Part shown: positions 41,253 through 52,841 of the stretch, in pieces | How the letters are laid out: every line of letters begins with the position of its first letter | Position numbering within the stretch: position 1 is the stretch's first letter | DNA from: Flammula alnicola | Lineage: Eukaryota > Basidiomycota > Agaricomycetes > Agaricales > Strophariaceae | Direction: 5' to 3' | DNA length: 64,000 bases | NCBI GenBank assembly: GCA_015499995.1 | Contig: JADNRV010000181.1 | Location: 37,824 to 101,823, forward strand | Program-made: the position numbers and the translations under genes | Notes under the pieces: generated by a model | Seen by the model: only the letters and a program-made list of their open reading frames with translations | Databases searched by the model: none | What the model was told of the DNA's origin: nothing

Positions 41253-43104
41253 AACGATTTTTTACAGCAAGTAAACAAGAATTATGGGTTCTATCGTCCA
41301 CTGGAGTCTGAAAGGGAAGCCCGTGTGGTGAGAGGGAAGCTAAAGGACGAGGCGAGTCGGAGGCGAGTTGACTCCTGAAATTGCTTATGCAAACCAATTA
41401 AATTGAGCGCGTGATGCACGTGACGTGTAGACGCGATCAACACACCACCTCAAGCTTGCGCGCGGTCAACGCGCAGTGTGTTACTCTGACAATAATCGCG
41501 TTTGAAAACATAAATGTTGGGATGAAATAAAGACCCAAAAAAAGATGCAAGAACGAAAGGATCCAAATAAAAGACCGCATGTTTGAGTTGAATGAACGTT
41601 GAAGATATAATAGATAAAAATTAACGGAAGGCCAAAATAGCGCACATAAAAATATATCACCAGGCACATTGTGCGGTAAACAATTCGGAGATTCAGGCAG
41701 TAATAGGTGCCCCTAAATTTCCAACTTGAATGTGCTTATGAACACTGCCTGCCCGTGTCTGCATTGAAGCGGGACCCCTTAACCATGAAACAGGGAAGAA
41801 GGAGCGAAAATAATGTCCGGCCTTGAAAGGCGTTTCAACTCGGTTACGAATGCGTTTAAGCGTCGAATATCGGGTGCTGAGCGATATCCGATTTATTGAG
41901 AGCCAATGCAGAGCATACGTAGAGAACATACGCACACGATGATGATAGCGAATACATATGGGTCAGGACTATAATTTGCGAATATAATTACAGCTTGAGG
42001 GAGTCCAGGGAATTGCAAGCATCGTATGCCGGCGTACTCGTGCACGCGCAGTCCTATGGCTATACAGAAACTGAGCGAATCTAAGTCGTCCTTCGGAGAG
42101 CAGGAAACGGAGTTACAGTCGAATTTGTAGATGCCTACTGACCTCTCGAGTAATGCTTCCCCGCTCTGTCAGCTACCAGCCTCAATCAAGCCACCGAAAT
42201 GGAAGAGGCCGCTAACAGCAGAACAAGCTGTAAGTCGATAAATGTATCTGAAAGTGTATAGAGTTACTCACTGCCACTACCCCTCTCCTCGTTTCCTGCA
42301 GCTGCATCGAATGGCGAGAAGTCAGCTAGCATCTTGCTGGCCTCACTGGATGAACTGTATGAAACGGAGAGAATGATGTGAGGTTCAAAGCGCATTGACG
42401 TCAAAATGAGAAAACTCCTAAAACATCGTTTAGCGTTGTCTCTGTAGAATAAATATCATGACTGCCATGATTGTGGATAAATCCACTCGATTTACTGATG
42501 AAGTCGGTGACCTTAGCGAAAGTGTGATATAAGTAACCCACGTCAGCTGGCCGTCGTTTCCGATAAAAGGCGCCACCCGCCCGGTGCCGAAATGACAAGT
42601 TTAGCGCTGATATAATTGCCTTAGATTCCGAAGGACAACATGAAATCGACAGAGTAGACCTGATTAGAAGCACCGCCTTGCCTGCCTAGAGAGGGCATTC
42701 CCAGCTACCAACACTGACTCAGTAACATTTCTACCACGGTAGTGTAGATATGGACCCACTCAGACACGATACCAGATACGCAGCAACTTTCACAACGGCA
42801 ATCCGGCTGGTTCCCGTGGCAAAGTTGAAGATATTTCAGGATTGCGATCTTGAGGACCATGATGTGGCGAACGCATGGATAGGGATACTCTACATGAATA
42901 AATTGGAAGATATATTGCAATATTTCTAAGAAATGATAAAGGCTATTGAAATGAATGCGGGATATTTAGTGGAATGTATTGCGGAAGAAAAATGAACGAC
43001 TCGCACATTATTAAAATTAAGAAAGTAGGTTGCGAAAGGGTGTCTGCCCGCGCACCCCATCGGCATCTATGAATAAGTATCTGTATCTAATATCAAGCGT
43101 TAAA
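41253..43104. other. Long gene-poor region between SWC5 and chitinase
   Basis: 1.85 kb, AT-rich in parts (41500-41660). The only structure I can support is a small spliced frame at 42199-42381. The rest contains the SWC5 promoter and the 3' flank of the chitinase gene, with no recognisable element. Confidence 0.4.
42199..42381 (+). CDS. Possible small spliced gene (36 residues)
   Basis: Exon 1 is 42199-42229 (MEEAANSRTS...), intron 1 is 42230-42301 with donor GTAAGT, branch-like ttactcac and a strong pyrimidine tract before CTGCAG, and exon 2 is 42302-42381 (...LLASLDELYETERMM, stop TGA). The two exons join in frame. No family recognised. The intron signals are better than chance would predict, but the coding part is very short, so a non-coding spliced transcript is equally possible. 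Confidence 0.3.
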
Positions 43105-44964
43105 CTACGAGCAAACTTGTTCAATCCCCATCGCATCGCTGATCGCAGATAAGAGAATATCGTTCGAGTCGCCCAGGACGTGCCAAACGGCAAAGCCGGC
43201 CAACCCATTGTCACTAATGAATTTGCCTTTGGCGGCTACGCAGGTTCAACGTCAGGATGCGTAGAGAATAAACCGTCCTCGAACAACGAGCTACGACGTA
43301 CCAAAACTTGTAGCATCGTCAAAAGAAATCATGGTTTGGTTGGTCGCGTCATAAACAAAAGGCTGGAATACAGCACTTGTGAGGCAATGTATTGCTTAAT
43401 GGGAGTAGTACCTACTGTTTGACTGCAATTATCAAAGCGGTAATCAATCCCACTGGCTGCAGCGCCAGTAGAATCCAGGAATCCGGCAGCAATCATGCCC
43501 TTGAAATTGAAGGTGCCGCTAACCCCAACCGGATTGCCGCACTGGTCAGTAGCTGGGTTTAACGATGTCGTAAGAAGATCAGGTAATCTACGGCACTTCA
43601 TAACAAAGTACTCACTTGCACTCGCACCAGGTACGTCACTATCGCCGAGGGGCTGCAATGATTTATCAAATGGAGGGTAAAGAATGAGATTGCCCGAACT
43701 GTCCACAGCTGCGCTGTCAGCGACATGGAAGCTGTGGCCGTACGCTGGCACTCCCAGGGCAATCTAATACAGTTCCGCGTTATGCATTAGGCCTATTCTT
43801 CCTCGAGTGAATAGCACGGTTACAATTACCTTGGAAGCTGGGAACTGAGCGTCCGTCCAGGCTTTGAGTGCAGAGGTGGCAGATCCAGCCTGGACAGGAG
43901 CACACGAGTCATCCAAAGGTGCATTGGGACCAACATCAGGCGACCACGATCCCCAAACATCATAGTTCATGACCGCTACAAAGAGGAACAACCGAAAGAA
44001 AATGAATATTCAGCCAAGTTCCGGGAACATGCGACCTACCAATGTGATCCAGTACCGAGGCGAAGCCCGAAACATCTGTCATGGGCGTCCCACCAGCACC
44101 AGCGAAGGGCGTCAAGCCCACAGCAGCGGTCAGCGTCAATTGAGCACCGTCTGGATCTTGTCTCAGCTCCTGCAGGAAGGACAGGAAGTTGGCAGAGTCA
44201 TTATCTGAGATGGTGTTACATCCGATGCCTTGGCGGCTTGGGTACTCCCAACTACATTTTATTACGGGTTATGGTTAGCTCTAGAATACCGAGTGCTTTC
44301 TGACTCACTCAAAGTCAATGCCGTCGAGGCCGTACTGAGTTGCAAGCCCTACTACAGCCTTGACGAATGTCGTCCGGTTCTCAGCGCTGTCAACTGCACT
44401 CGAGTAGTATATCGATCCCGTCCAGCCTCCAATAGACAGCAAGGCACCGACACCCTGTATATCATAAGAAGATCTGTTAGATTTCCGTGCAGAACCAAAA
44501 GAGTTGCAAAACCTGTTTACATTGTTATGAGCTTCAGAAACAAACGTTGGCAGCAGCGCTGCACTCTGGGCATCAAGAGCGATCACAGAGGGATCCGGGG
44601 TCGTCGTTCTGCACAACCCAAAATCAGCATCACAAAATCCTCACAGAATCGGAAAATAAATAACCAAAGATACGTACGCGAAAGCAAATGTCAAAGCACT
44701 GTACTTCGACCACGAAATCTGACTGGGCGGGAGATCGGCTCCAAGCCAGCCAGGATACCACCCAGTGGCGACGACGTCATTAGTGCCGTTCGAAGAACTA
44801 GGCGTGACGGTAGGCGTTGGCCCTTGTACAGCAAGAGCCGCAGCTGATTTCGGAGGGACCAGTCCACAACGTGGGGCAGCAACAACGAAAACAGGCGTAT
44901 ATATGGAGGACAGAGCCGCCAGCAGCATAGCCGTAGATTTAAAGAAGGATTCGGCACGGTGCAT
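43105..44964 (-). CDS. Secreted glycoside hydrolase family 18 chitinase
   Basis: Endo-acting chitinase of the TIM-barrel GH18 family, cleaving beta-1,4-GlcNAc polymers in the fungal wall or environment. The start at 44964 (MHRAESFFKSTAMLLAALSS) gives a signal peptide whose hydrophobic core is AMLLAALSSIYTPVFVVAAP. The barrel begins with GWYPGWLGADLPPSQISWSK. The SxGG strand is GALLSIGGWTGSIYYSSAVD, and the catalytic DxxDxE is in GLDGIDFEWEYP, split by an intron after DFE. Later parts are AVMNYDVWGSWSPDVGPNAP, VPAYGHSFHVAD and GLAGFAVWHVLGDSNDIL. The frame ends EQVCS at 43105. At least eight introns. No chitin-binding module or transmembrane anchor was seen. A second ATG at MLLAALSS would also give a good signal peptide. 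Confidence 0.88.
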
Positions 44965-45429
44965 CCTGCCGAGCAACAAAACAAGGAACGGGATGAAGAT
45001 TGAGAGTGGGGTTGTTTGAAGAAAGGATCTGGAGGTGGGGGAACATGACGATATATACAGCAAAAAACGCGGTTGACGTACGATTGCAATCAACGCTTCG
45101 ACTCGGCGTCCTTAGTTCGTCCGTTGGTCGCTTGTAGGTCAGGTGGGGCATTCTTGACGACCTACTTCGTAAAGACCGTCGGGGCACGAGGAAGAGGGCT
45201 GGCGGTTGTGAGATTTTTACAGTCTCGCATCACCACGATTCGGACTCATGCCCGAAGTGCAATCGGAGACCATGAGATTAGATGAGCCTTTCATCTATTG
45301 TTCCTAAATTTGGAACCTTGAGGCTACTAATAGAACAAGACGCTCTGAAAACATGCAGTCAACACGTGTATATCATCAACAGCGGTTGTGTGTGTGCGAA
45401 AAATATACCTCATCAGGATTTTGGGAGAA
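44965..45429. other. Chitinase promoter and spacer
   Basis: 5' flank of the minus-strand chitinase gene. Frames across 45073-45285 show no recognisable family. Confidence 0.35.
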
Positions 45430-45960
45430 CACGAGGATATCGTTCGGATATGGAGTAAGAGGACGCCTTCTGGGAAGAGTTCATGGCTGTAACTTTTTTG
45501 TCAGAATGGAAGCGATCATAATTTTAAGTAAAGAAATTGCTATGGGAAGACAGCCTTTCTGGATTTTTTTTGTCAGATGACTTTGTGGAAATCCATATAA
45601 ATAGGCGACATAAAAAATATAAGGACTACTCACCAACGGTTCGAACCAAAAGGCGACCTTCCCGGTGGGCGTAACCCTTACGGAGCCGTCGGCACAAGGC
45701 CAGGACACGTCCTTGTAGGAAAACGGAGAAATGTAGCCAGTATCTCGGCTATATGCGCAGGCAAAAATGGACGTCTAGCTCGAGGTCTTGGCCATGAGGA
45801 AGTCTAACACCTTCATTTAACGAGTATGCAAAGACACGGAGCCTCGATGGGTGGTCGATGTCCGAATGGCCTTGTACCAGGAAGGAGCCTCGGGACAAAC
45901 TCAACGCTGATCTTTAATCTTCGTGATAGGGCCGGCATTAACGACAGCAGAACGACTCCT
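45430..45960 (-). pseudogene. Coding-like block of unknown identity, decayed
   Basis: On the minus strand, DTGYISPFSYKDVSWPCADG and SVRVTPTGKVAFWFEPL end at a GTGAGT donor (45628-45633). A CAG acceptor (45487-45489) leads to HELFPEGVLLLHIRTI. Upstream, in another frame, SRLRVFAYSLNEGVRLPHGQ also looks coding, but stops interrupt it. The amino-acid usage and splice sites suggest a former gene. I do not recognise the family. Confidence 0.3.
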
Positions 45961-46429
45961 ATCCAATCAAATAACCTGTATCTTCGATGAGGCTTAATAA
46001 AATTGCGAAGACAATGAAGGACTAAATCATGGAACTCCTGTCAGTGGTGCATATACAAAAGATATCAACTACGCACCACCCAGTCGATCAACATAAAGGA
46101 GATTCCTTCCTCTGTGTGTTTGTTTCGATGTCTGAAGCGTATAGGAAGGCATAGTTCACGGGGCCTTTGACTGAAGTTGCAGCCGTTTAATATCCAAATG
46201 GGCCTAGATTCATGAAAAATGTTCGACTCAAACTTGACGCTTTCTGACTTCCATTGAAATGCAGTCTTGAATCTTGATTAGGATTACGTGGTTGGATATA
46301 CATGGAGTGCAAACGTGCAGGAATAACTGTGATAAGTAAGAAACCCAATACTGGGAGGACGCAAGGTTAACTTGCAGAGCGACATCCATACAACGCAAGG
46401 ACTCACACTTAGCGATATTCAACTAAAGG
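45961..46429. other. Spacer downstream of the Cys-rich membrane protein gene
   Basis: No recognisable gene or repeat. Confidence 0.3.
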
Positions 46430-47041
46430 TCAAGGTCTAACAACCCTCCCACCCTCGCCTCTAATCAACCCGATCCTCGCAGCGAGCTGCCTTGCCTGGT
46501 TCATCTGCATCCTCCTTGAACGGAAGAAAAGCACTCCGAGTGCTATTATTGCGAAAACAACATTGCATGCGACGAACTCGTAAAAGTCTGCGCGCTCCTT
46601 GGAAACAATGCGACCACAGGATTCCCATGCGGGTATTTCGCCCTCTGGATGAAGAGTGGTTAAGTGGTTTGTTGGTGGATTGTCGCTCTTCATAGGCGGT
46701 CGGTGCGGCGGAGAGGCGGGTATGAAGGTGCTATTGATGCAGTGCATGAGACGGCGATTACCAAAGGGTTGGCAGAAGGGTTCGCTCATCTGTATGCCAT
46801 TGCAGATCGAGGGAAGAAGACAGAAAATGAGGTCAGAGACGTTAATTCCAAAATCTGTGAAGAGCAAACTCACGGCCTCAGGTGGACATGGTTCGCATGC
46901 GCCAAATGGCGTGCAGAGAAGATGGCTTCCAGTATCATTATCCTTATTCTTGGGTGGCGGTGGTTGCCTGGATATGTATCCTTCGTTCACGCTGCGTACA
47001 GCAACAACAGGTTGAAGAAGAGAAATCCACGTGAGTATCAT
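46430..47041 (-). CDS. Conserved fungal Cys-rich single-pass membrane protein (function unknown)
   Basis: The start at 47041 gives MILTWISLLQPVVAVRSVNE, a signal peptide. The luminal or external part has CTPFGACEPCP; an intron (donor GTGAGT, acceptor ATACAG) joins PPEA to MSEPFCQPFGNRRLMHC. After a spacer come IPAWESCGRIVSKERADFYE, the membrane segment FVACNVVFAIIALGVLFF and a basic cytoplasmic tail, MNQARQLAARIGLIRG. The Cys pattern plus ESCGRIV...ERADFYEF is conserved across fungi in a family I know only as uncharacterised. Similarity in layout to JTB-type proteins is suggestive, not proven. It is divergently arranged with SEC65. Confidence 0.7.
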   Translation of the reverse strand: MILTWISLLQPVVAVRSVNEGYISRQPPPPKNKDNDTGSHLLCTPFGACEPCPPEAVSLLFTDFGINVSDLIFCLLPSICNGIQMSEPFCQPFGNRRLMHCINSTFIPASPPHRPPMKSDNPPTNHLTTLHPEGEIPAWESCGRIVSKERADFYEFVACNVVFAIIALGVLFFRSRRMQMNQARQLAARIGLIRGEGGRVVRP

Positions 47042-47357
47042 GCTGCAAATGAAAGACAGGATCAGTCGAAGTATTCAACAAGTTCTTTGAATTTAGGTCA
47101 ACTTACAGACATAAAGTAGAGGCCACGGCCCACGGTCGCGAGCACGAGGACATCTGAGCAGCATGAACGTCGTCGAAGTTGAATATAAAGTGCCCTGCCC
47201 GGATGCTGTGCTGTCGGTGCAAGGTTCGGGGCTACAAGCATCGTGGGAATAAACATACTCATTCAGGGTCCAGCTCAGAATCTCCCTACACGAGCCTGCA
47301 CGTTGTATATCGTCTCCCACAGAAGAATTCCGTTAACACACATCGAACGCACCCAAA
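47042..47357. promoter_or_regulatory. Shared promoter region of the membrane protein gene and SEC65
   Basis: The 316 bases between two divergent starts (47041 minus, 47358 plus). The minus side contains a GTAAGT-type donor near 47105, suggesting a 5'-UTR intron for the membrane protein gene; splicing into the coding exon there would stop the frame, so the ATG at 47041 is preferred. Confidence 0.4.
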
Positions 47358-48548
47358 ATGTCTCGCAGAGCAGCAATAGTCGAAGAATTCGACGACGACA
47401 CCGATCTTCCATTGCCGTCGCATCCTTTACCCAACACAGGCTCGCGTGGCGCTCTACTAGAGGAGCTGCATATCTCTGATGACGAGTTCGAGGCACCTCG
47501 CGCAGGACCTGCATCTCCTCCAAGACAGCAGTATCAGCAAGGGACGCAGAATAGTTCAGAGTCAGGCTCGAGGCCCACACAGCCAGATCCAAATCGCCAA
47601 GTGACGGACATCACACCATATAAATCGTACGTACTGGTCGAACCTCTTCCACTTTCTTCTTTCTTTATATCTTGTTTTTATCCTGAATTTACGTGCATCC
47701 TGTGGATGAAGGGTGTGGATTCTGATTCTGATTTTTCCGCAGGTGGACATGTATCTACCCGATTTATCTCGATGCGAAGCGGCCTTATGGGACAGGCCAA
47801 CGACGGGTTGAGCGCGCCAAGAGCTTATGGTGGCCTCTCAGCAAGGATATCGCGGATGCTGCCAATAGACTTGGCCTTGGAACGCTGCACGAGGTCAATA
47901 AAGCACATCCCCGAGACTGGGAGAACCCAGGTAGAGTGAGAGTGCAGTGGAAGAAAGAGGGCAAGCTCATCAACCCCGTCATTAAGACCAGTCAGTTTTA
48001 TTTCCTCGCTCTATCCATCCTCCGGACCTCGGTCCCTATTCTTCATTCGTCGTCGTCCATACGATCCCAGAGCTGATTGGCCCAATTTATGTTTACGCAC
48101 CACAGAGAAACAGCTACTCGAGATGATATGCTTCCAGCTACAACATCTCAAACCCGAGAATGTGCCGAAACCGCCCTACAACACTACAAATACACCTAGC
48201 ACCGCGGTGCCTCCGACATCGGCGAAGGCGGCAACGGCTACTCCTGCTACCCCCTCCGCATCATCCAACAAAGGCAAGCAGCCCGCCGCGACCAAGTCGA
48301 AATCCCCCGCAGCACCTTCCCACCACACTTCCGGACGTCAGCTTCCCGTGCCTCCGGAACCGCACCCCCCGCTAGCGAGCAGGGTGTCGTCTTATTCCCC
48401 TGCGATATCGACCGGGGTCCTGATCGAGACCGTCAAGGCAGGCATGAACGCGACGGAGGCAAACGCGATCGGTGCTGGACCCGGGGGCAGCGGTGCCCCT
48501 GGAGGGGCATCGAAAGGAAAACGGAAGGTGGTGAGAGTGAGAGGATAA
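47358..48548 (+). CDS. SEC65: Signal recognition particle subunit SRP19/Sec65
   Basis: SRP19 binds SRP RNA helices 6 and 8 and lets SRP54 join the particle that targets secretory proteins to the ER. The start at 47358 gives MSRRAAIVEEFDDDTDLPLP, an acidic fungal N-terminal extension of about 90 residues. Intron 1 (donor GTACGT, acceptor CGCAG) joins TPYKS to WTCIYPIYLDAKRPYGTGQR, the diagnostic SRP19 start. RVERAKSLWWPLSKDIADAA, LGTLHEVNKAHPRDWENPGR and VRVQWKKEGKLINP follow. After intron 2 come KKQLLEMICFQL and a Pro/Ala/Ser-rich tail ending with a basic GKRKVVRVRG. Such a tail is usual for Sec65 in filamentous fungi. Confidence 0.9.
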
Positions 48549-49040
48549 GGACCCCGCTCGGAGCGTTGCTGCTGCCTTCGCTAGTAGGAGTTGTAATCGC
48601 TGCTTTGCTGTAAGTCAAGAAGGTGAAAGTGTATGAGTTGATGTTTGTACTCTACCCTTGTGTTGTTGACTGTGGAAACAAAGATCGTTGTCTTTCTATT
48701 CCATGTTTTGAGGGAGAGATTCGGCCATCTTTTTAAATTTGCACAATGCTAATCATTAAGCCCAGGACGACGACCCCTTTCAACGAATCTTGTGTCCCTA
48801 ATTGCTATTGAAACAACGGAAGAAATGCACTATTTTTTGGCAGCTCCCGACTCTACGAAACTCTGCTACTAGTCAAACTATCTTGGAATAAGACTACACC
48901 AGTTGGTCGCCGACTTTGCCTACCTTTGTCGTTGACTTGTCAATCGCTTCGAAGTTGTACCACCCAGTTGCTCGACCTTCTACATTAATATGCATCGTTC
49001 AAGTCGGATAATACACAAAATGATTTCTGATGCTATACGA
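48549..49040. other. Spacer between SEC65 and the asparagine synthase pseudogene
   Basis: 3' flanks of two convergent loci. No recognisable feature. Confidence 0.35.
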
Positions 49041-50160
49041 TCAAAATATAGCTGCAGGTACATTAAATCTTGCCTGTAGTACCGTGAAACTCACCACGCA
49101 GAGCAAAACCCTTGCCCTCTTGTCCAACCCACCATCCATCGGACATTCTAGACTTTGAATATAATCATTCAACAACATCTTAATATTCTCCCAATTCATA
49201 AATCCCAGTGCATCGACCTTCATTGGCCAGTGGGCGTTTTTTGTTGCGTGATCTTCAATGACCTGAGATGGGACGTTAATAGACTGAAAGCTGTATGGAT
49301 TAACGGAAAGGCGTACGGAGGTAGGTTGTTCATATACTCGACAAATCTATGATCCAAGAATGGCTGACGTCCTTCAACGGAGTTGGCCATTTCGGGGCGA
49401 TCGCCTACTTGATTCAACAGCAGTGGGAGTGTTGTATTGGTGGAAGTGTGCTATCTTAGCAAAGGGGCAGAAAACGAATGGCAAACACGACCGAGGGCAG
49501 CATGCAAGGGATGCCAACTCCCATTTATAGCTTTTGCTCTCGCCTCCGGCCGCAAACCCTCCACTATCGCCATCGTATGGTCAGGTACTCCAAAGGTTTC
49601 CAAGGCCCGCGGATGGAACAATTTCACTGGGGCGCTCATGGTAGCCCACATTCTTGTGCTGCTAATTCCGCCGAACATCGACCGAGCCAATTGGCTATCA
49701 GTAAGGGACATGTCGCTAATGGAAGTGTGATCCTGAGGAGGAGGCATACTCTCGATGATCTTCAGGATAAACGCCAGCTCGGGTGGAGAAGGAAGAGGCA
49801 GCCCGAACGACGAACTAGCTGCATCGGGGGCACGAACGGAGTCCAGAACATGAAAGGAATATCCACCCAAAACCTCACCCGCGCCTTCACCCGTCAGGGT
49901 TACCTACCACACGTTTAATATCGGAAAATCGTCCCATATTAAAATTTGAAAAACCCACCTTGTAGCCCTGGTCTCGGACGTGCTCAAAAGAATAAGCTTG
50001 CCGCAAGCATGGAGAGTATAGACCGGTTGCTCAATATGATACACGACTTGCTCGAATCTCGATGAGATCCGCTTCTGTGGGTGTCACCATATTAATATCA
50101 GCTCCAATCATCTCAGCCATTCGTTTTGCGACCGGTCCCTCATCAAGATCTTCGCGTTCT
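49041..50160 (-). pseudogene. Decayed asparagine synthase-like gene (C-terminal part)
   Basis: Class B asparagine synthases couple an N-terminal glutaminase to an ATP-dependent synthetase domain. Only synthetase sequence is present: REDLDEGPVAKRMAEMIGAD, FEQVVYHIEQPVYTLHACGK, a frame change before EHVRDQGYKV, then GGYSFHVLDSVRAPD, QVGDRPEMANSVEGRQPFLD and HRFVEYMNNLPP. The end, WENIKMLLNDYIQSLECPMD GGLDKRARVL, follows after too short a gap, so the region usually containing the EKWxLR-type segment is missing. The N-terminal glutaminase (Cys2) and the SGGLDS ATP-binding loop are absent. At least two frameshifts. The gene is not functional as an asparagine synthetase. Confidence 0.78.
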
Positions 50161-52841
50161 ATCAAGGAAACAAATCATACTAGTCTTCAAGCCTATGTGT
50201 TTACCAAACACGTACCAGGAAAACAACTTCTTCTAGACGCACATACCATCTCGCCACTGTCCTCCTCATCCCCAATCCCAATCCCAACCTCCACCACCAC
50301 CTGTAGCAACACCAGCAGCGCTAGCGCCCGCACTGAACCACCCACCCATGATCGGCTGCCCAGATGAACTCTCATATGGCATTCCAGGCGGCTGCGCTGG
50401 TGAAGAAGCAGGCGCAAGAGACAAGGCGATGGATAATAGAAACACAACAGCGTGAGCGGTGCACCGCCGTAAGGAGTAGCAGGCGACGCCACACCCCACG
50501 TACCCGCGGGCGTCTGAGCACCGCACGACGTAGCTGACCCCAAGCGCAGCCCAGAGAAGTGCGTTCCGTTACCGTATCCGCGTTGTGGCAATTTGGTAAA
50601 AATCTGGTTCCATTAGGTTAGAATAATGAACGGAAGTAAATCGATTTAAGGTGAGGGTAAAAGGAAAGAGGAGAACCAGTGCGAGAGGTAAAAATAGTTC
50701 TGAGAGAAACGGTGGCACCGCAGGACATGAAAAGAGTCTCTGGGGTGGTATCTAGGAGCACAAATCCAGCGCAGGGAACAAAAACAGAAGGAGGGGGGGT
50801 AGATCACAATCTAGTAGTGAACATCGTACAGTGAACATCGTACAGTGACGGATGAGAGGAAGGCGCTGGAGCTCTGTAGTGGTGCGGGTATTCAAGTAGC
50901 CGTGTGGCCGTGCCGACTTTCTTTAATTTTGTTATTTTTCAATAACGTCGCCTTCTCGAACAATCTCCACAACCATGATTACAAAGATGCGCGGTTATTC
51001 GCTCCATTGCGAGTTATCGCGGCCATCGCCGACTCGCTAAGGACCGGAATCAAATGCCGTCATCGGATCGATCGATAAGACCTTCCACGATTGGCAACTG
51101 ATATCGGGTGGGTTTGATGCGCTATCTGTGGCCGCAACGGAAACAAGTTTTTCTTAACGGAAATATTCGTGGTCGTTATGGCGTTGAGCCATTTTGGCTT
51201 TCTCTATCTCTTTCCTTCTTACCATCATCCCGATTCTGTATCATCTCCACCGCTCCTTTCATCTGCTCTCATTGTTTTGCTGTGCTCTGGATATATGACT
51301 GTACAGAGAGTTCTTGCCGCCCTTAAGCGCAAGAAACGTCTTTTGGGGCGGCGACGGTGGCTGGTTCGTAGGGCAGCCTGCGATTGTCGATCGTGGATTG
51401 CGAAGACGAGGCCAGAGGGAGTCCGACTGCGCCCAGGGCGAGGACTCCTCATCTCATGCCTCGGATCATCTCGATCACGATGGTCTACAACCCCACACCC
51501 AAAAGACACAATCTCATAGGAGTTCAGTACCCTTCTCTCCTTTATCTTTGTTTATACCATATTATTGACGGTTTTTGAATCCTTTTGATCACGAACCACT
51601 TGTTGTAACCATCGATGTCGAAGTCGTTTCTGAATCGTACAAATGCTTATGCGTTATTGCATGTTGTCCATTATTGCAAGACCCGACGCATATATGCACT
51701 GTTGTGCGAGGATGTTATTCATAGGATGTTATTCATCTGAACCCTTGGATTGGTATGGTATCGCTCGATGTGCATTTGCACTCGGTATATACGCTACCGC
51801 AGACTTGGGCGCGGCTCTGAGGAATGTTTTTTTTTTTTGACAGTTGACCGCATACATGCAGCTTTTAACGGCGATCAAGTCATCAGCAATCAAATGACAG
51901 CCCACAGCCGTCCTGCTGTCTGATGAAGTATAATCCTTTCCCACCTCAAGTGTTTTTGACTCAAGATTACCTCTTTCTGCTTCCTCCAACACATTCTCGC
52001 AGCACCGGACCGTTTATGCTACCCTGCCGGATGTGCATAGGGAGGAAGTCCTCACGATAACGTTAATGCAAGTCCTAAGTTCGTTCAAAACTTGCTTGCG
52101 ACGTATGTTTTTATCCTTTCTTACCTTACAACCCTGGCTGACGGTCATTAAAAGGGACGTCGAGAAACTTCTTGTTTAAGCTTTTGACCTGGGAAGGCAG
52201 GTTGCCCTTTTTTGTTCTGGGCGTATTCAGTTGAGGATATCTCCACAGTTTTTCTTGCGCAGACCAACAGACTCGTCACTCAACTCCAGAGTCGCAGATG
52301 ACCCAGCCCCGCATAGCGTGAATACAGAGGGCTAATATGGCATCACCAATCACGCGATAGCGCTCAATTGGAATGGATCTCGAAGGCACCCATGATCAAC
52401 CAGAAACGAGGCCATGGCCATTGGTCGGTCCGTGCTATTACGTCGATAACCCCACGTTACATCCTGGTTATATCCCTTTATATCCTCTTCACAAAATCCC
52501 TTGGGACGTCCACGGGACCCATTACCCCAACTGAATCTCCCAGCTTTGCCTTTTGTTATTGCTAGGGACGTCAGACTGAACGTCAGAAATTTCGCAACAG
52601 GGCTGGAGTCAAGACATGGAGGAAACTCGAAGGACGACAAGCGATCATAGCGATGGGAGTCTCGGCTTGTGCCGAATCACGTGCTGTCTTTGGCGACCTT
52701 CCTATCTTGGACAGGCATTGGAGTTTTCCAGAGTGCTCCTCCTGAAATGCAAGTGCATCGATCGATCAGTCATGCAACAGTCGTTCTTCAAAACCAACTT
52801 ACTCTCTTACTCTTTCATCCCACTTACTCTCTGCGAAGATA
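50161..52841. other. Gene-poor region upstream of the esterase gene
   Basis: 2.7 kb. A minus-strand frame at 50266-50526 has a hydrophobic stretch and a Gly-rich end, GGGGGWDWDWG, and might be the last exon of a small membrane protein; I could not find its other exons. A 14-base unit gtgaacatcgtaca is repeated twice at about 50817-50844. A poly-T run is at 51828. Nothing else was recognised. Confidence 0.3.

Noticed and set aside
49041..50160. A functional asparagine synthetase
   Set aside because: The glutaminase domain and ATP-binding loop are missing, with internal deletion and frameshifts.
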